Positions 1 through 10,298 of a DNA stretch of 20,694 nt are shown one piece after another. The notes under the pieces were generated by a model. That model had not been told where the DNA came from and made no database searches. It was given only the letters and a program-made list of their open reading frames with translations. A program made the translations under genes and the position numbers. This DNA comes from Saccoglossus kowalevskii (Eukaryota; Hemichordata; Enteropneusta; Harrimaniidae): the NCBI RefSeq assembly GCF_000003605.2, contig NW_003113535.1, forward strand, positions 1-20,694, read 5' to 3'. Every line of letters starts with the position of its first letter. Within the stretch, counting starts at the first letter, position 1.

Positions 1-353
1 CGTCTTCAGTATAGAGGAGATATATTAGTGTGGATGGATTGCAACTGACAGCTGATATCATATTGTTGGCATGGTTCTATTTGGGTAGAGTCTTCAGTAT
101 AGAGTAGATATATCAGTGTGGGTGGATGGTAACTGACAGCTGGTATCATATTGTTGGCATGGTTCTATTTGAGTCGAGTCTTCAGTATAGAGTAGATATA
201 TCTGTGTGGGTGGATTGTAACTGACAGCTGATATCATATTGTTGGTATGGTTCTATCTGAGTAGAGTCTTCAGTATAGAGTAGATATATCAGTGTGGGTG
301 GATTGTAACTGACAGCTGATATCATATTGTTTGTATGGTTCTATTTGGGTAGA
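1..353 (+). repeat. Subfamily B block, left edge (4 monomers)
   Basis: Four monomers begin at 2, 90, 178 and 266. They carry subfamily B marks: GAGGAG with CTGATATC and GGCATGG in the first; GGGTGGATGG with GAGTCGAG in the second; ATATCTGTG with CTGATATC in the third; and GTGGGTGG with CTGATATC and TTTGTATGG in the fourth. The last three follow the same order as the monomers at 10651, 10739 and 10827, and at 13553, 13641 and 13729. The first resembles the GAGGAG monomer that normally starts the cassette, but the usual AGGTAT/GGCTTG monomer between it and GAGTCGAG is missing here. The block shows that subfamily B exists on both sides of the A block. Confidence 0.85.
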
Positions 354-969
354 GTCTTCAGTATAGAGTAGATATATCGGTGTGGATGGATTGTAACTGA
401 CAGCTGGTATCATATTGTTGGTATGGTTCTATTTGGGTGGAGTCTTCAGTATAGAGTAGATATATCAGTGTGGATGGATTGTAACTGGCAGCTGGTATCA
501 TATTGTTGATATGGTTCTATTTGGGTAGAGTCTTTAGTATAGAGTAGATATATCAGTGTGGATGGATTGTAACTGACCGCTGGTATCATATTGTTGGTAT
601 GGTTCTATTTGGGTTTAGTCTTCAGTATAGAGTAGATATATCAGTGTGGATGGATTGTAACTGACAGCTGGTATCATATTGTTGGTGTGGTTCTATTTGG
701 TTAGAGTCTTCAGTATAGAGTAGATATATCAGTATGGATGGATTGTAACTGACAGCTGGTATCATACTGTTGGTATGGTTCTATTTGGGTAGAGTCTTCA
801 TTATAGAGTAGATATATCAGTATGGATGGATTGTAACTGACAGCTGGTATCATATTGTTGGTATGGTTCTATTTGGGTAGAGTTTTCAGTATAGAGTAGA
901 TATATCAGTGTGGATGGATTGTAACTGACAGCTGGTATCATATTGTTGGTATGGTTCTATTTGGGTATA
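354..969 (+). repeat. A-block segmental duplication 1, copy 1 (7 monomers)
   Basis: Seven monomers share private variants in the same order with 4142-4757: ATATCGGTG plus GGGTGGAG; ACTGGCAGC plus TTGATATGG; CTTTAG, GACCGCTGG and GGGTTTAG; TTGGTGTGG plus TTTGGTTAG; CAGTATGG with CATACTG; TTCATTATAG; and GTTTTCAG. The offset is 3788 bp, which is 43 monomers plus 4 bp. The match breaks near the end of the last monomer (see the copy 2 entry). Confidence 0.85.
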
Positions 970-1057
970 GTCTTCAGTATAGAGTAGATATATCAGTGTG
1001 GATGGATTGTAACTGACAGCTGGTATCATATTGTTGGTGTGGTTCTATTTGGGTAGA

Positions 1058-1241
1058 GTCTTCAGTAAAGAGTAGATATATCAGTATGGATGGATTCTAA
1101 CTGACAGCTGGTATCATAATTGTTGGTATGGCTCTATTTTGGGTAGAGTCTTCAGTATAGAGTAGATATAATCAGTATGGATTGAATTGTAACTGAACAT
1201 CTGGTATCATACTGTTGGGTATGGGTTCTATTTGGGGTAGA
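1058..1241 (+). repeat. Two over-length monomers (90 and 94 bp) with clustered insertions
   Basis: The monomer at 1058 is 90 bp and the one at 1148 is 94 bp. The extra bases are single-base gains: CATAATTG for CATATTG, CTATTTTGGG for CTATTTGGG, GATATAATC for GATATATC, one near GGATTGAATTG, CTGAACATC for CTGACAGC, and three extra G's in GTTGGGTATGGG and TTTGGGGTAG. Eight net insertions fall within roughly 125 bp, while 12 of the other 233 monomers carry any length change at all. Most lie in or next to short same-base runs, which would fit a local consensus-calling error. A genuinely mutated pair of monomers is the alternative. Confidence 0.9.
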
Positions 1242-1417
1242 GTCTTCAGTATAGAGTAGATATATCAGTATGGATGGATTGTAACTGACAGCTGGTATCA
1301 TATTGTTGGTATGGTTCTATTTGGGTAGAGTCTTCAGTATAGAGTAGATATATAAGTGTGGATGGATTGTAACTGACAGCTGGTATCATATTGTTGGTAT
1401 GGTTCTATTTGGGCAGA

Positions 1418-1945
1418 GGCTTCAGTATAGAGTAGATATATCAGTGTAGATGGATTGTAACTGACAGCTGGTATCATATTGGTGGTATGGTTCTATTTGG
1501 GTAGAGTCTTCAGTATAGAGTAGATATATCAGTGTGGATGGATTGTAACTGACAGCTAGTATCATATTGTTGGTATGGTTCTATTTGGGTGGAGTCTTCA
1601 GTATAGAGTAGATATATCAGTGTGGATGGATTGTAACTGACAGCTGGTATCATATTGTTGGTATGGTTCTATTTGGGTAGAGTCTTCAGTATAGAGTAGA
1701 TATATCAGTGTGGATGGATTGTAACTGACAGATGGTATCATATTGTTGGTATGGTTCTATTTGGGTAGAGTCTTTAGTATAGAGTAGATATAGCAGTGTG
1801 GATGGATTATAACTGACAGCTGGTATCATATTGTTGGTATGGTTCTATTTGTGTAGAGTCTTTAGTATAGAGTAGATATATCAGTGTGGATGGATTGTGA
1901 CTGACAGCTGGTGTCATATTGTTGGTATGGTTCTATTTGGGTAGA
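1418..1945 (+). repeat. A-block segmental duplication 2, copy 1 (6 monomers)
   Basis: Six monomers match 4758-5285 at an offset of 3340 bp. Shared marks are GGCTTCAG with GTGTAGATGG and TTGGTGGTATGG in the first, CAGCTAGTATC with GGGTGGAG in the second, and a CTTTAG monomer with GGATTATAAC and TTTGTGTAG in the fifth, followed by another CTTTAG monomer. Confidence 0.84.
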
Positions 1946-2297
1946 GTCTTCAGTATAGAGTAGATATATCAGTGTGGATGGATTGTAACTGACAGCTGGT
2001 ATCATATTGTTGGTATGGTTCTATTTGGGTAGAGTCTTCAGTATAGAGTAGATATATCAGTGTGGATGGATTGTAACTGACAGCTGGTATCATATTGTTG
2101 GTATGGTTCTATTTGGGTAGAGTCATCAGTATAGAGTAGATATATCAGTATGGATGGATTGTAACTGACAGCTGGTACCATACTGTTGGTATGGTTCTAT
2201 TTGGGTAGAGTCTTCAGTATAGAGTAGATATATCAGTATGGATGGATTGTAACTGACAGCTGGTATCATATTGTTGGTATGGTTCTATTTGGGTAGA

Positions 2298-3085
2298 GTC
2301 TTCAGTATAGAGTAGATATATCAGTGTGGATGGATTGTAACTGACAGCTGGTATCATATTGTTGGTATGGTTCTATTTGGGTAGAGTCTTCAGTATAGAG
2401 TAGATATATCAGTGTGGATGGACTGTAACTGACAGCTGGTATTATATTGTTGGTATGGTTCTATTTGGGTAGAGTCTTCAGTATAGAGTAGATATATCAG
2501 TGTGGATGGATTGTAACTGACATCTGGTATCATATTGTTTGTATGGTTCTATTTGGATAGTGTTTAGTATTGAGTAAATATATCAGTGTGGATGGATTGT
2601 AACTGACAGCTGGTATCATATTGTTGGTATGGTTCTATTTGGGTAGGGTCTTCAGTATAGAGTAGATATATCAGTGTGGATGGATTGTAACTGACAGCTG
2701 GTATCATATTGTTGGTATGGTTCTATTTGGGTAGAGTCTTCAGTATAGAGTAGATATATCAGTGTGGATGGATTGTAACTGACATCTGGTATCATATTGT
2801 TTGTATGGTTCTATTTGGATAGTCTTTAGTATAGAGTAAATATATCAGTGTGGATGGATTGTAACTGACAGCTGGTATCATATTGTTGGTATGGTTCTAT
2901 TTGGGTAGGGTCTTCAGTATAGAGTAGATATATCAGTGTGGATGGATTGTAACTGACAGCTGTTATCATAGTGTTGGTATGGTTCTATTTGGGTAGAGTC
3001 TTTAGTATAGAGTAGATATATCAGTGTGGATGGATTATAACTGACAGCTGGTATCATATTGTTGGTATGGTTCTATTTGTGTAGA
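2298..3085 (+). repeat. A-block segmental duplication 3, copy 1 (9 monomers, two of 86 bp)
   Basis: Nine monomers match 7573-8360 at an offset of 5275 bp. Shared marks in order include GATGGACTG in the second monomer, GACATCTGG with TTTGTATGG and a 2-bp-shorter junction TTTGGATAG, a following monomer with GAGTAAATA, a second GACATCTGG/TTTGGATAG monomer three units later, then CAGCTGTTATC. The 86-bp monomers start at 2474 and 2736. The GACATCTGG sites lie 262 bp apart (2519 and 2781), so a three-monomer repeat with one 86-bp member sits inside the larger duplicate. Confidence 0.86.
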
Positions 3086-4141
3086 GTCTTTAGTATAGAG
3101 TAGATATATCAGTGTGGATGGATTGTAACTGACAGCTAGTATCATATTGTTGGTATGGTTCTATTTGGGTGGAGTATTCAGTATAGAGTAGATATATCAG
3201 TGTGGAAGGATTGTAACTGGCAGCTGGTATCATATTGTTGGTATGGTTCTATTTGGGTAGAGTCTTTAGTATAGAGTAGATATATCAGTGTGGATGGATT
3301 GTAACTGACCGCTGGTATCATATTGTTGGTATGGTTCTATTTGGGTAGAGTCTTCAGTATAGAGTAGATATGTCAGTGTGGATGGATTGTAACTGACAGC
3401 TGGTATCATATTCTTGCTATGGTTCTATTTGGGTAGAGTCTTGAGTATAGAGTAGATATATCAGTGTGGATGGATTGTAACTGACAGCTGGTATCATATT
3501 GTTGGTATGGTTCTATTTGGGTAGAGTCTTCAGTATAGAGTAGATATATCAGTGTGGATGGATTGTAACTGACCGGTGGTATCATATTGTTGGTATGGTT
3601 CTATTTGGGTAGAGTCTTCAGTATAGAGTAGATATATCAGTATGGATGAATTGTAACTGACAGCTGGTATCATACTGTTGGTATGGTTCTATTTGGGTAG
3701 AGTCTTCAGTATAGAGTAGATATATCAGTATGGATGGATTGTAACTGACAGCTGGTATCATATTGTTGGTATGGTTCTATTTGGGTAGAGTCTTCAGTAT
3801 AGAGTAGATATATCAGTGTGGATGGATTGTAACTGACAGCTGGTATCATATTGTTGGTATGGTTCTATTTGGGTAGAGTCTTCAGTATAGAGTAGATATA
3901 TCAGTGTGGATGGATTGTAACTGACAGCTGGTATCATATTGTTGGTATGGTTGTATTTGGGTAGAGTCGTCAGTATAGAGTAGATATATCAGTGTGGATG
4001 GATTGTAACTGACCGCTGGTATCATATTGTTGGTATGGTTCTATTTGGGTAGAGTCTTCAGTATAGAGTAGATATATCAGTATGGATGGATTGTAACTGA
4101 CCGCTGGTATCATATTGTTGGTATGGTTCTATTTGGGTAGA

Positions 4142-4757
4142 GTCTTCAGTATAGAGTAGATATATCGGTGTGGATGGATTGTAACTGACAGCTGGTATCA
4201 TATTGTTGGTATGGTTCTATTTGGGTGGAGTCTTCAGTATAGAGTAGATATATCAGTGTGGATGGATTGTAACTGGCAGCTGGTATCATATTGTTGATAT
4301 GGTTCTATTTGGGTAGAGTCTTTAGTATAGAGTAGATATATCAGTGTGGATGGATTGTAACTGACCGCTGGTATCATGTTGTTGGTATGGTTCTATTTGG
4401 GTTTAGTCTTCAGTATAGAGTAGATATATCAGTGTGGATGGATTGTTACTGACAGCTGGTATCATATTGTTGGTGTGGTTCTATTTGGTTAGAGTCTTCA
4501 GTATAGAGTAGATATATCAGTATGGATGGATTGTAACTGACAGCTGGTATCATACTGTTGGTATGGTTCTATTTGGGTAGAGTCTTCATTATAGAGTAGA
4601 TATATCAGTATGGATGGATTGTAACTGACAGCTGGTATCATATTGTTGGTATGGTTCCATTTGGGTAGAGTTTTCAGTATAGAGTAGATATATCAGTGTG
4701 GATGGATTTTAACTGACAGCTGGTATCATATTGTTGGTATAGTTCTATTTGGGCAGA
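4142..4757 (+). repeat. A-block segmental duplication 1, copy 2 (7 monomers)
   Basis: This segment repeats the ordered variants of 354-969. Its last monomer (4670-4757) begins like the GTTTTCAG monomer at 882 but ends with GGGCAGAGGC, the mark found at the end of the 1330 monomer. It is therefore a hybrid of two monomers that lie five units apart in copy 1, and it marks the recombination point after which the offset changes from 3788 to 3340 bp. Confidence 0.82.
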
Positions 4758-5285
4758 GGCTTCAGTATAGAGTAGATATATCTGTGTAGATGGATTGTCA
4801 CTGACAGCTGGCATCTTATTGGTGGTATGGTTCTATTTGGGTAGAGTCTTCAGTATAGACTAGATATATCAGTGTGGATGGATTGTAACTGACAGCTAGT
4901 ATCATATTTTTGGTATGGTTCTATTTGGGTGGAGTCTTCAGTATAGAGTAGATATATCAGTGTGGGTGGATTGTAACTGACAGCTGGTATCATATTGTTG
5001 GTATGGTTCTATTTGGGTAGAGTCTTCAGTATAGAGTAGATATATCAGTGTGGATGGATTGTAACTGACAGCTGGTATCATATTGTCGGTATGGTTCTAT
5101 TTGGGTAGAGACTTTAGTATAGAGTAGATATATCAGTGTGGATGGATTATAACTGACAGCTGGTATCATATTGTTGGTATGGTTCTATTTGTGTAGAGTC
5201 TTTAGTATAGAGTAGATATATCAGTGTGGATGGATTGTAACTGACAGCTGGTATCATATTGTTGGTATGGTTCTTTTTGGGTAGA
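4758..5285 (+). repeat. A-block segmental duplication 2, copy 2 (6 monomers)
   Basis: This is the partner of 1418-1945, in the same order and register. It adjoins duplication 1 copy 2 directly, whereas in copy 1 the two segments are separated by 970-1417. Relative to copy 1, a 448-bp stretch (five monomers plus 8 extra bases) is therefore absent here. It carries some private substitutions, for example ATATCTGTG, TTGTCACTG and CTGGCATCTTATTGG in its first monomer. Confidence 0.82.
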
Positions 5286-5813
5286 GTCTTCAGTATAGAG
5301 TAGATAAATCAGTGTGGATGGACTGTAACTGACAGCTGGTATCATATTGTTGGTATGGTTCTATTTGGGTAGAGTCTTCAGTATAGAGTAGATATATCAG
5401 TGTGGGTGGATTGTAACTGACAGCTAGTATCATATTGTTGGTATGGTTCTATTTGGGTGGAGTCTTCAGTATAGAGTAGATATATCAGTATGGATGGATT
5501 GTAACTGACAGCTGGTATCATAGTGTTGATATGGTTCTATTTGGGTAGAGTCTTCAGTATAGAGTAGATATATCAGTGTGGATGGATTGTAACTGACAGC
5601 TGGTATCATATTGTTGGTATGGTTCTATTTGGGTAGAGTCTTCAGTATAAAGTAGATATATCAGTGTGGATGGATTGTAACTGACAGCTGGTATCATATT
5701 GTTGGTATGGTTCTATTTGGGTAGAGTCTTCAGTATAGAATAGATATATCAGTGTGGATGGATTGTATCTGACAGCTGGTATCATATTGTTGATATGGTT
5801 CTATTTGGATAGA

Positions 5814-6165
5814 GTCTTCAGTATAGAGTAGATATATCAGTGTGGATGGATTGTAACTGACCGCTGGTATCATATTGTTGGTATGGTTCTATTTGGGTAG
5901 AGTCTTCAGTATAGAGTAGATATATCAGTATGGATGAATTGTATCTGACAGCTGGTATCATACTGTTGGTATGGTTCTATTTGGGTAGAGTCTTCAGTAT
6001 AGAGTAGATATATCAGTATGGATGGATTGTAACTGACAGCTGGTATCATATTGTTGGTATGGTTCTATTTGGGTAGAGTCTTCAGTATAGAGTAGATATA
6101 TCAGTATGGATGGATTGTAACTGACAGCTGGTATCATATTGTTGGTATGGTTCTATTTGGGTAGA
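5814..6165 (+). repeat. A-block segmental duplication 4, copy 1 (4 monomers)
   Basis: Four monomers match 6605-6956 at an offset of 791 bp (nine monomers minus the 1-bp deletion at about 6333). Shared marks are GACCGCTGG in the first, CAGTATGGATGAATTG with GTATCTGAC and CATACTG in the second, and CAGTATGG in the third and fourth. A more distant version without the GTATCTG change lies at 3526-3877, 26 monomers upstream. Confidence 0.8.
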
Positions 6166-6604
6166 GTCTTCAGTGTAGAGTAGATATATCAGTGTGGATG
6201 GATTGTAACTGACAGCTGGTATCATATTGTTGGTATGGTTCTATTTGTGTAGAGTCTTCAGTATAGAGTAGATATATTAGTATGGATGGATTGTAACTGA
6301 CAGCTGGTATCATATTGTTGGTATGGTTCTATTGGGTAGAGTCTTCAGTATAGAGTAGATATATCAGTATGGATGGATTGTAACTGACAGCTGGTATCAT
6401 ATTGTTGGTATGGTTCTATTTGGGTAGAGTCTTCAGTATATAGTAGACATATCAGTGTGGATGGATTGTAACTGACAGCTGGTATCATATTGTTGGTATG
6501 GTTCTATTTGGGTAGAGTCTTCAGTATAGAGTAGATATATCAGTATGGATGGATTGTAACTGACAGCTGGTATCATATTGTTGGTATGGTTCTATTTGGG
6601 TAGA

Positions 6605-6956
6605 GTCTTCAGTATAGAGTAGATATATCAGTGTGGATGGATTGTAACTGACCGCTGGTATCATATTGTTGGTATGGTTCTATTTGGGTAGAGTCTTCAG
6701 TATAGAGTAGATATATCAGTATGGATGAATTGTATCTGACAGCTGGTATCATACTGTTGGTATGGTTCTATTTGGGTAGAGTCTTCAGTATAGAGTAGAT
6801 ATATCAGTATGGATGGATTGTAACTGACAGCTGGTATCATATTGTTGGTATGGTTCTATTTGGGTAGAGTCTTCAGTATAGAGTAGATATATCAGTATGG
6901 ATGGATTGTAACTGACAGCTGGTATCATATTGTTGGTATGGTTCTATTTGGGTAGA
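6605..6956 (+). repeat. A-block segmental duplication 4, copy 2 (4 monomers)
   Basis: This is the partner of 5814-6165, with the same GACCGCTGG, GATGAATTG plus GTATCTGAC plus CATACTG, CAGTATGG, CAGTATGG order. The intervening monomers include a single 87-bp unit starting at 6254, where CTATTTGGG is shortened to CTATTGGG. Confidence 0.8.
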
Positions 6957-7572
6957 GTCTTCAGTATAGAGTAGATATATCAGTGTGGATGGATTGTAAC
7001 TGACAGCTGGTATCATATTGTTGGTATGGTTCTATTTGGGTGGAGTCTTCAGTATAGAGTAGATATATCAGTGTGGATGGATTATAACTGACAGCTGGTA
7101 TCATATTGTTGGTATGGTTCTATTTGTGTAGAATATTCAGTATAGAGTAGATATATCAGTGTGGATGGATTGTAACTGACAGCTGGTATCATATTGTTGG
7201 TATGGTTCTATTTGGGTAGAGTCTTCAGTATATAGTAGATATATCAGTATGGATGGATTGTAACTGACAGCTGGTATCATATTGTTGGTATGGTTCTATT
7301 TTGGTAGAGTCTTCAGTATAGAGTAGATATATCAGTGTGGATGGCTTGTAACTGACAGCTGGTATCATATTGTTGGTATGGTTCTATTTGGGTAGAGTCT
7401 ACAGTATAGAGTAGATATATCAGTGTGGATGAATTGTAACTGACAGCTGGTGTTATATTGTTGGTATGGTTCTATTTGGGTAGAGTTTTGAGTATAGAGT
7501 AGATATATCAGTATGGATGGATTGTAACTGACAGCTGGTATCATACTGTTGGTATGGTTCTATTTGGGTAGA

Positions 7573-8360
7573 GTCTTCAGTATAGAGTAGATATATCAGT
7601 GTGGATGGATTGTAACTGACAGCTGGTATCATATTGTTGGTATGGTTCTATTTGGGTAGAGTCTTCAGTATAGAGTAGATATATCAGTGTGGATGGACTG
7701 TAACTGACAGCTGGTATCATATTGTTGGTATGGTTCTATTTGGGTAGAGTCTTCAGTATAGAGTAGATATATCAGTGTGGATGGATTGTAACTGACATCT
7801 GGTATCATATTGTTTGTATCGTTCTATTTGGATAGTCTTTAGTATAGAGTAAATATATCAGTGTGGATGGATTGTAACTGACAGCTGGTATCATATTGTT
7901 GGTATGGTTCTATTTGGGTAGATTCTTCAGTATAGAGTAGATATATCAGTGTGGATGGATTGTAACTGACAGCTGGTATCATATTGTTGGTATGGTTCTA
8001 TTTGGGTAGAGTCTTCAGTATAGAGTAGATATATCAGTGTGGATGGATTGTAACTGACATCTGGTATCATATTGTTTGTATGGTTCTATTTGGATAGTCT
8101 TTAGTATAGAGTAAATATATCAGTGTGGATGGATTGTAACTGACAGCTGGTATCATATTGTTGGTATGGTTCTATTTGGGTAGGGTCTTCAGTGTAGAGT
8201 AGATATATCAGTGTGGATGGATTGTAACTGACAGCTGTTATCATATTGTTGGTATGGTTCTATTTGGGTAGAGTCTTTAGTATAGAGTAGATATATCAGT
8301 GTGGATGGATTGTAACTGACAGCTGGTATCATATTGTTGGTATGGTTCTATTTGTGTAGA
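7573..8360 (+). repeat. A-block segmental duplication 3, copy 2 (9 monomers, two of 86 bp)
   Basis: This is the partner of 2298-3085. The 86-bp monomers start at 7749 and 8011, again with GACATCTGG, TTTGTAT and TTTGGATAG, and the GACATCTGG sites are again 262 bp apart (7794 and 8056). The shared 2-bp deletion and identical spacing show common descent rather than independent mutation. Confidence 0.86.
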
Positions 8361-9770
8361 GTCTTTAGTATAGAGTAGATATATCAGTGTGGATGGATTG
8401 TAACTGACAGCTGGTATCATATTGTTGGTATGGTTCTATTTGGGTAGAGTCTTCAGTATAGAGTAGATATATCAGTATGGATGGATTGTAACTGACAGCT
8501 GGTATCATACTGTTGGTATGGTTCTATTTGGGTAGAGTCTTCAGTATAGAGTAGATATATCAGTGTGGATGGATTGTAACTGACAGCTGGTATCATATTG
8601 TTGGTATGGTTCAATTTGGGTGGAGTCTTCAGTATAGAGTAGATATATCAGTGTGGATGGATTGTAACTGACAGCTGGTATCATATTGTCGGTATGGTTC
8701 TATTTCAGTAGAGTCTTTAGTATAGAGTAGATATATCAGTATGGATGGATTGTAACTGACAGCTGATATCATATTGTTGGGTATGGTTCTATTTGGGTAG
8801 AGTCTTCAGTATAGAGTAGATATATCAGTGTAGATGGATTGTAACTAACAGCTGGTATCATATTGTTGGTATGGTTCTATTTGGGTAGAGTCTTCAGTAT
8901 AGAGTAGATTTATCAGTGTGGATGGCTTGTAACCGACAGTTGGTATCATATTGTTGGTATGGTTCTATTTGAGTAGAGTCTTCAGTATAGAGTAGATATA
9001 TCAGTGTGGGTGGATTGTAACTAACAGCTGATATCATATTGTTCGTATGGTTCTATTTGAGTAGAGTCTTCAGTATAGAGTAGATATATCAGTGTGGGTG
9101 GATTGTAACTAACAGCTGATATCATATTGTTGGCATGGTTCTATTTGAGTAGAGTCTTCAGTATAGAGTAGATATATCAGTGTGGGTGGATTGTAACTAA
9201 CAGCTGATATCATATTGTTGGCATGGTTCTATTTGAGTAGAGTCTTCAGTATAGAGTAGATATATCAGTGTGGATGGATTGTAACTGATAGATGATATTA
9301 TATTGTTGGTATGGTTCTATTTGGGTAGAGTCTTCAGTACGGAGTAGATATATCAGTGTGGGTGGATTGTAACCGACAGCTGATATCATATTGTTGGCAT
9401 GGTTCTATTTGAGTAGAGTCTTCAGTACGGAGTAGATATATCAGTGTAGATGGATTGTAACTAACAGCTGGTATCATATTGTTGGTATGGTTCTATTTTG
9501 GATAGAGTCTTCAGTATAGAGTAGATATATCAGTGTGGATGGATTGTAACTGACAGCTGATATCATATTGTTGGCATGGTTCTATTTGGGTAGAGTCTTC
9601 AGTATAGAGTTGATATATCAGTGTGGATGGATTGTAACTGACAGCTGATATCATATTGTTGGCATGGTTCTATTTGGGTAGAGTCTTCAGTATAGAGTTG
9701 ATATATCAGTGTGGATGGATTGTAACTGACAGCTGGTATCATATTGTTGGTATGGTTCTATTTGGGTAGA

Positions 9771-10298
9771 GTCTTCAGTATAGAGTAGATATATCAGTGT
9801 GGATGGATTGTAACTGACAGCTGATATCATTTTGTTGGCATGGTTCTATTTGGGTAGAGTCTTCAGTATAGAGTAGATATATCAGTGTGGATGGCTTGTA
9901 ACTGACAGTTGGTATCATATTGTTGGTATGGTTCTATTTGAGTAGAGTCTTCAGTATAGAGTAGATATATCAGTGTGGATGGCTTGTAACTGACAGCTGG
10001 TATCATATTGTTGGTATGGTTCTATTTGAGTAGAGTCTTCAGTATAGAGTAGATATATCAGTGTGGGTGGATTGTAACTAACAGCTGATATCATATTGTT
10101 GGCATGGTTCTATTTGAGTAGAGTCTTCAGTATAGAGTAGATATATCAGTGTGGATGGATTGTAACTGATAGATGGTATTATATTGTTGGTATGGTTCTA
10201 TTTGTGTAGAGTCTTCAGTATAGAGGAGATATATCAGTGTGGATGGATTGTAACTGACTGCTGATATCATAATGTTGGCATGGTTCTATTTGGGTAGA
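9771..10298 (+). repeat. Six-monomer segment repeated at 14256-14783
   Basis: The order CTGATATCATTTTG; GGCTTG with CAGTTGG; GGCTTG with CAGCTGG; GTGGGTGG with ACTAAC; ACTGATAGATGG; GAGGAG matches 14256-14783 at an offset of 4485 bp (51 monomers minus 3). The rare CATTTTG change at the start of both is a strong marker. This overlaps the start of the 16-monomer duplicate, so the two duplications are interleaved. Confidence 0.82.

Larger units (their letters stand above)
354..8712 (+). repeat. Subfamily A block (95 monomers)
   Basis: Ninety-five consecutive monomers are close to one consensus: GTGTGGATGG at unit positions 27-36, CAGCTGGTATC at 48-58, TTGGTATGG around 65-73 and TTTGGGTAG at 79-87. 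Recurrent minor variants are G29A (CAGTATGG), T62C (CATACTG), A49C (GACCGCTGG), A86G (GGGTGGAG), CTTTAG for CTTCAG, and TTTGTGTAG. Subfamily B marks such as GTGGGTGG, GGCTTG, ACTAAC and TTTGAGTAG are almost absent. Relative uniformity suggests a more recent or more strongly homogenised amplification than in the flanking B sequence. Stretches such as 5286-5813, 6957-7572 and 8449-8712 contain only ordinary A monomers for which I did not assign a long duplicate partner. Confidence 0.88.

Noticed and set aside
8713-8801. Mobile element insertion at the A/B boundary
   Set aside because: The boundary monomer is an ordinary 89-bp unit mixing A and B marks. No target-site duplication, terminal repeat or non-satellite sequence lies at either junction.
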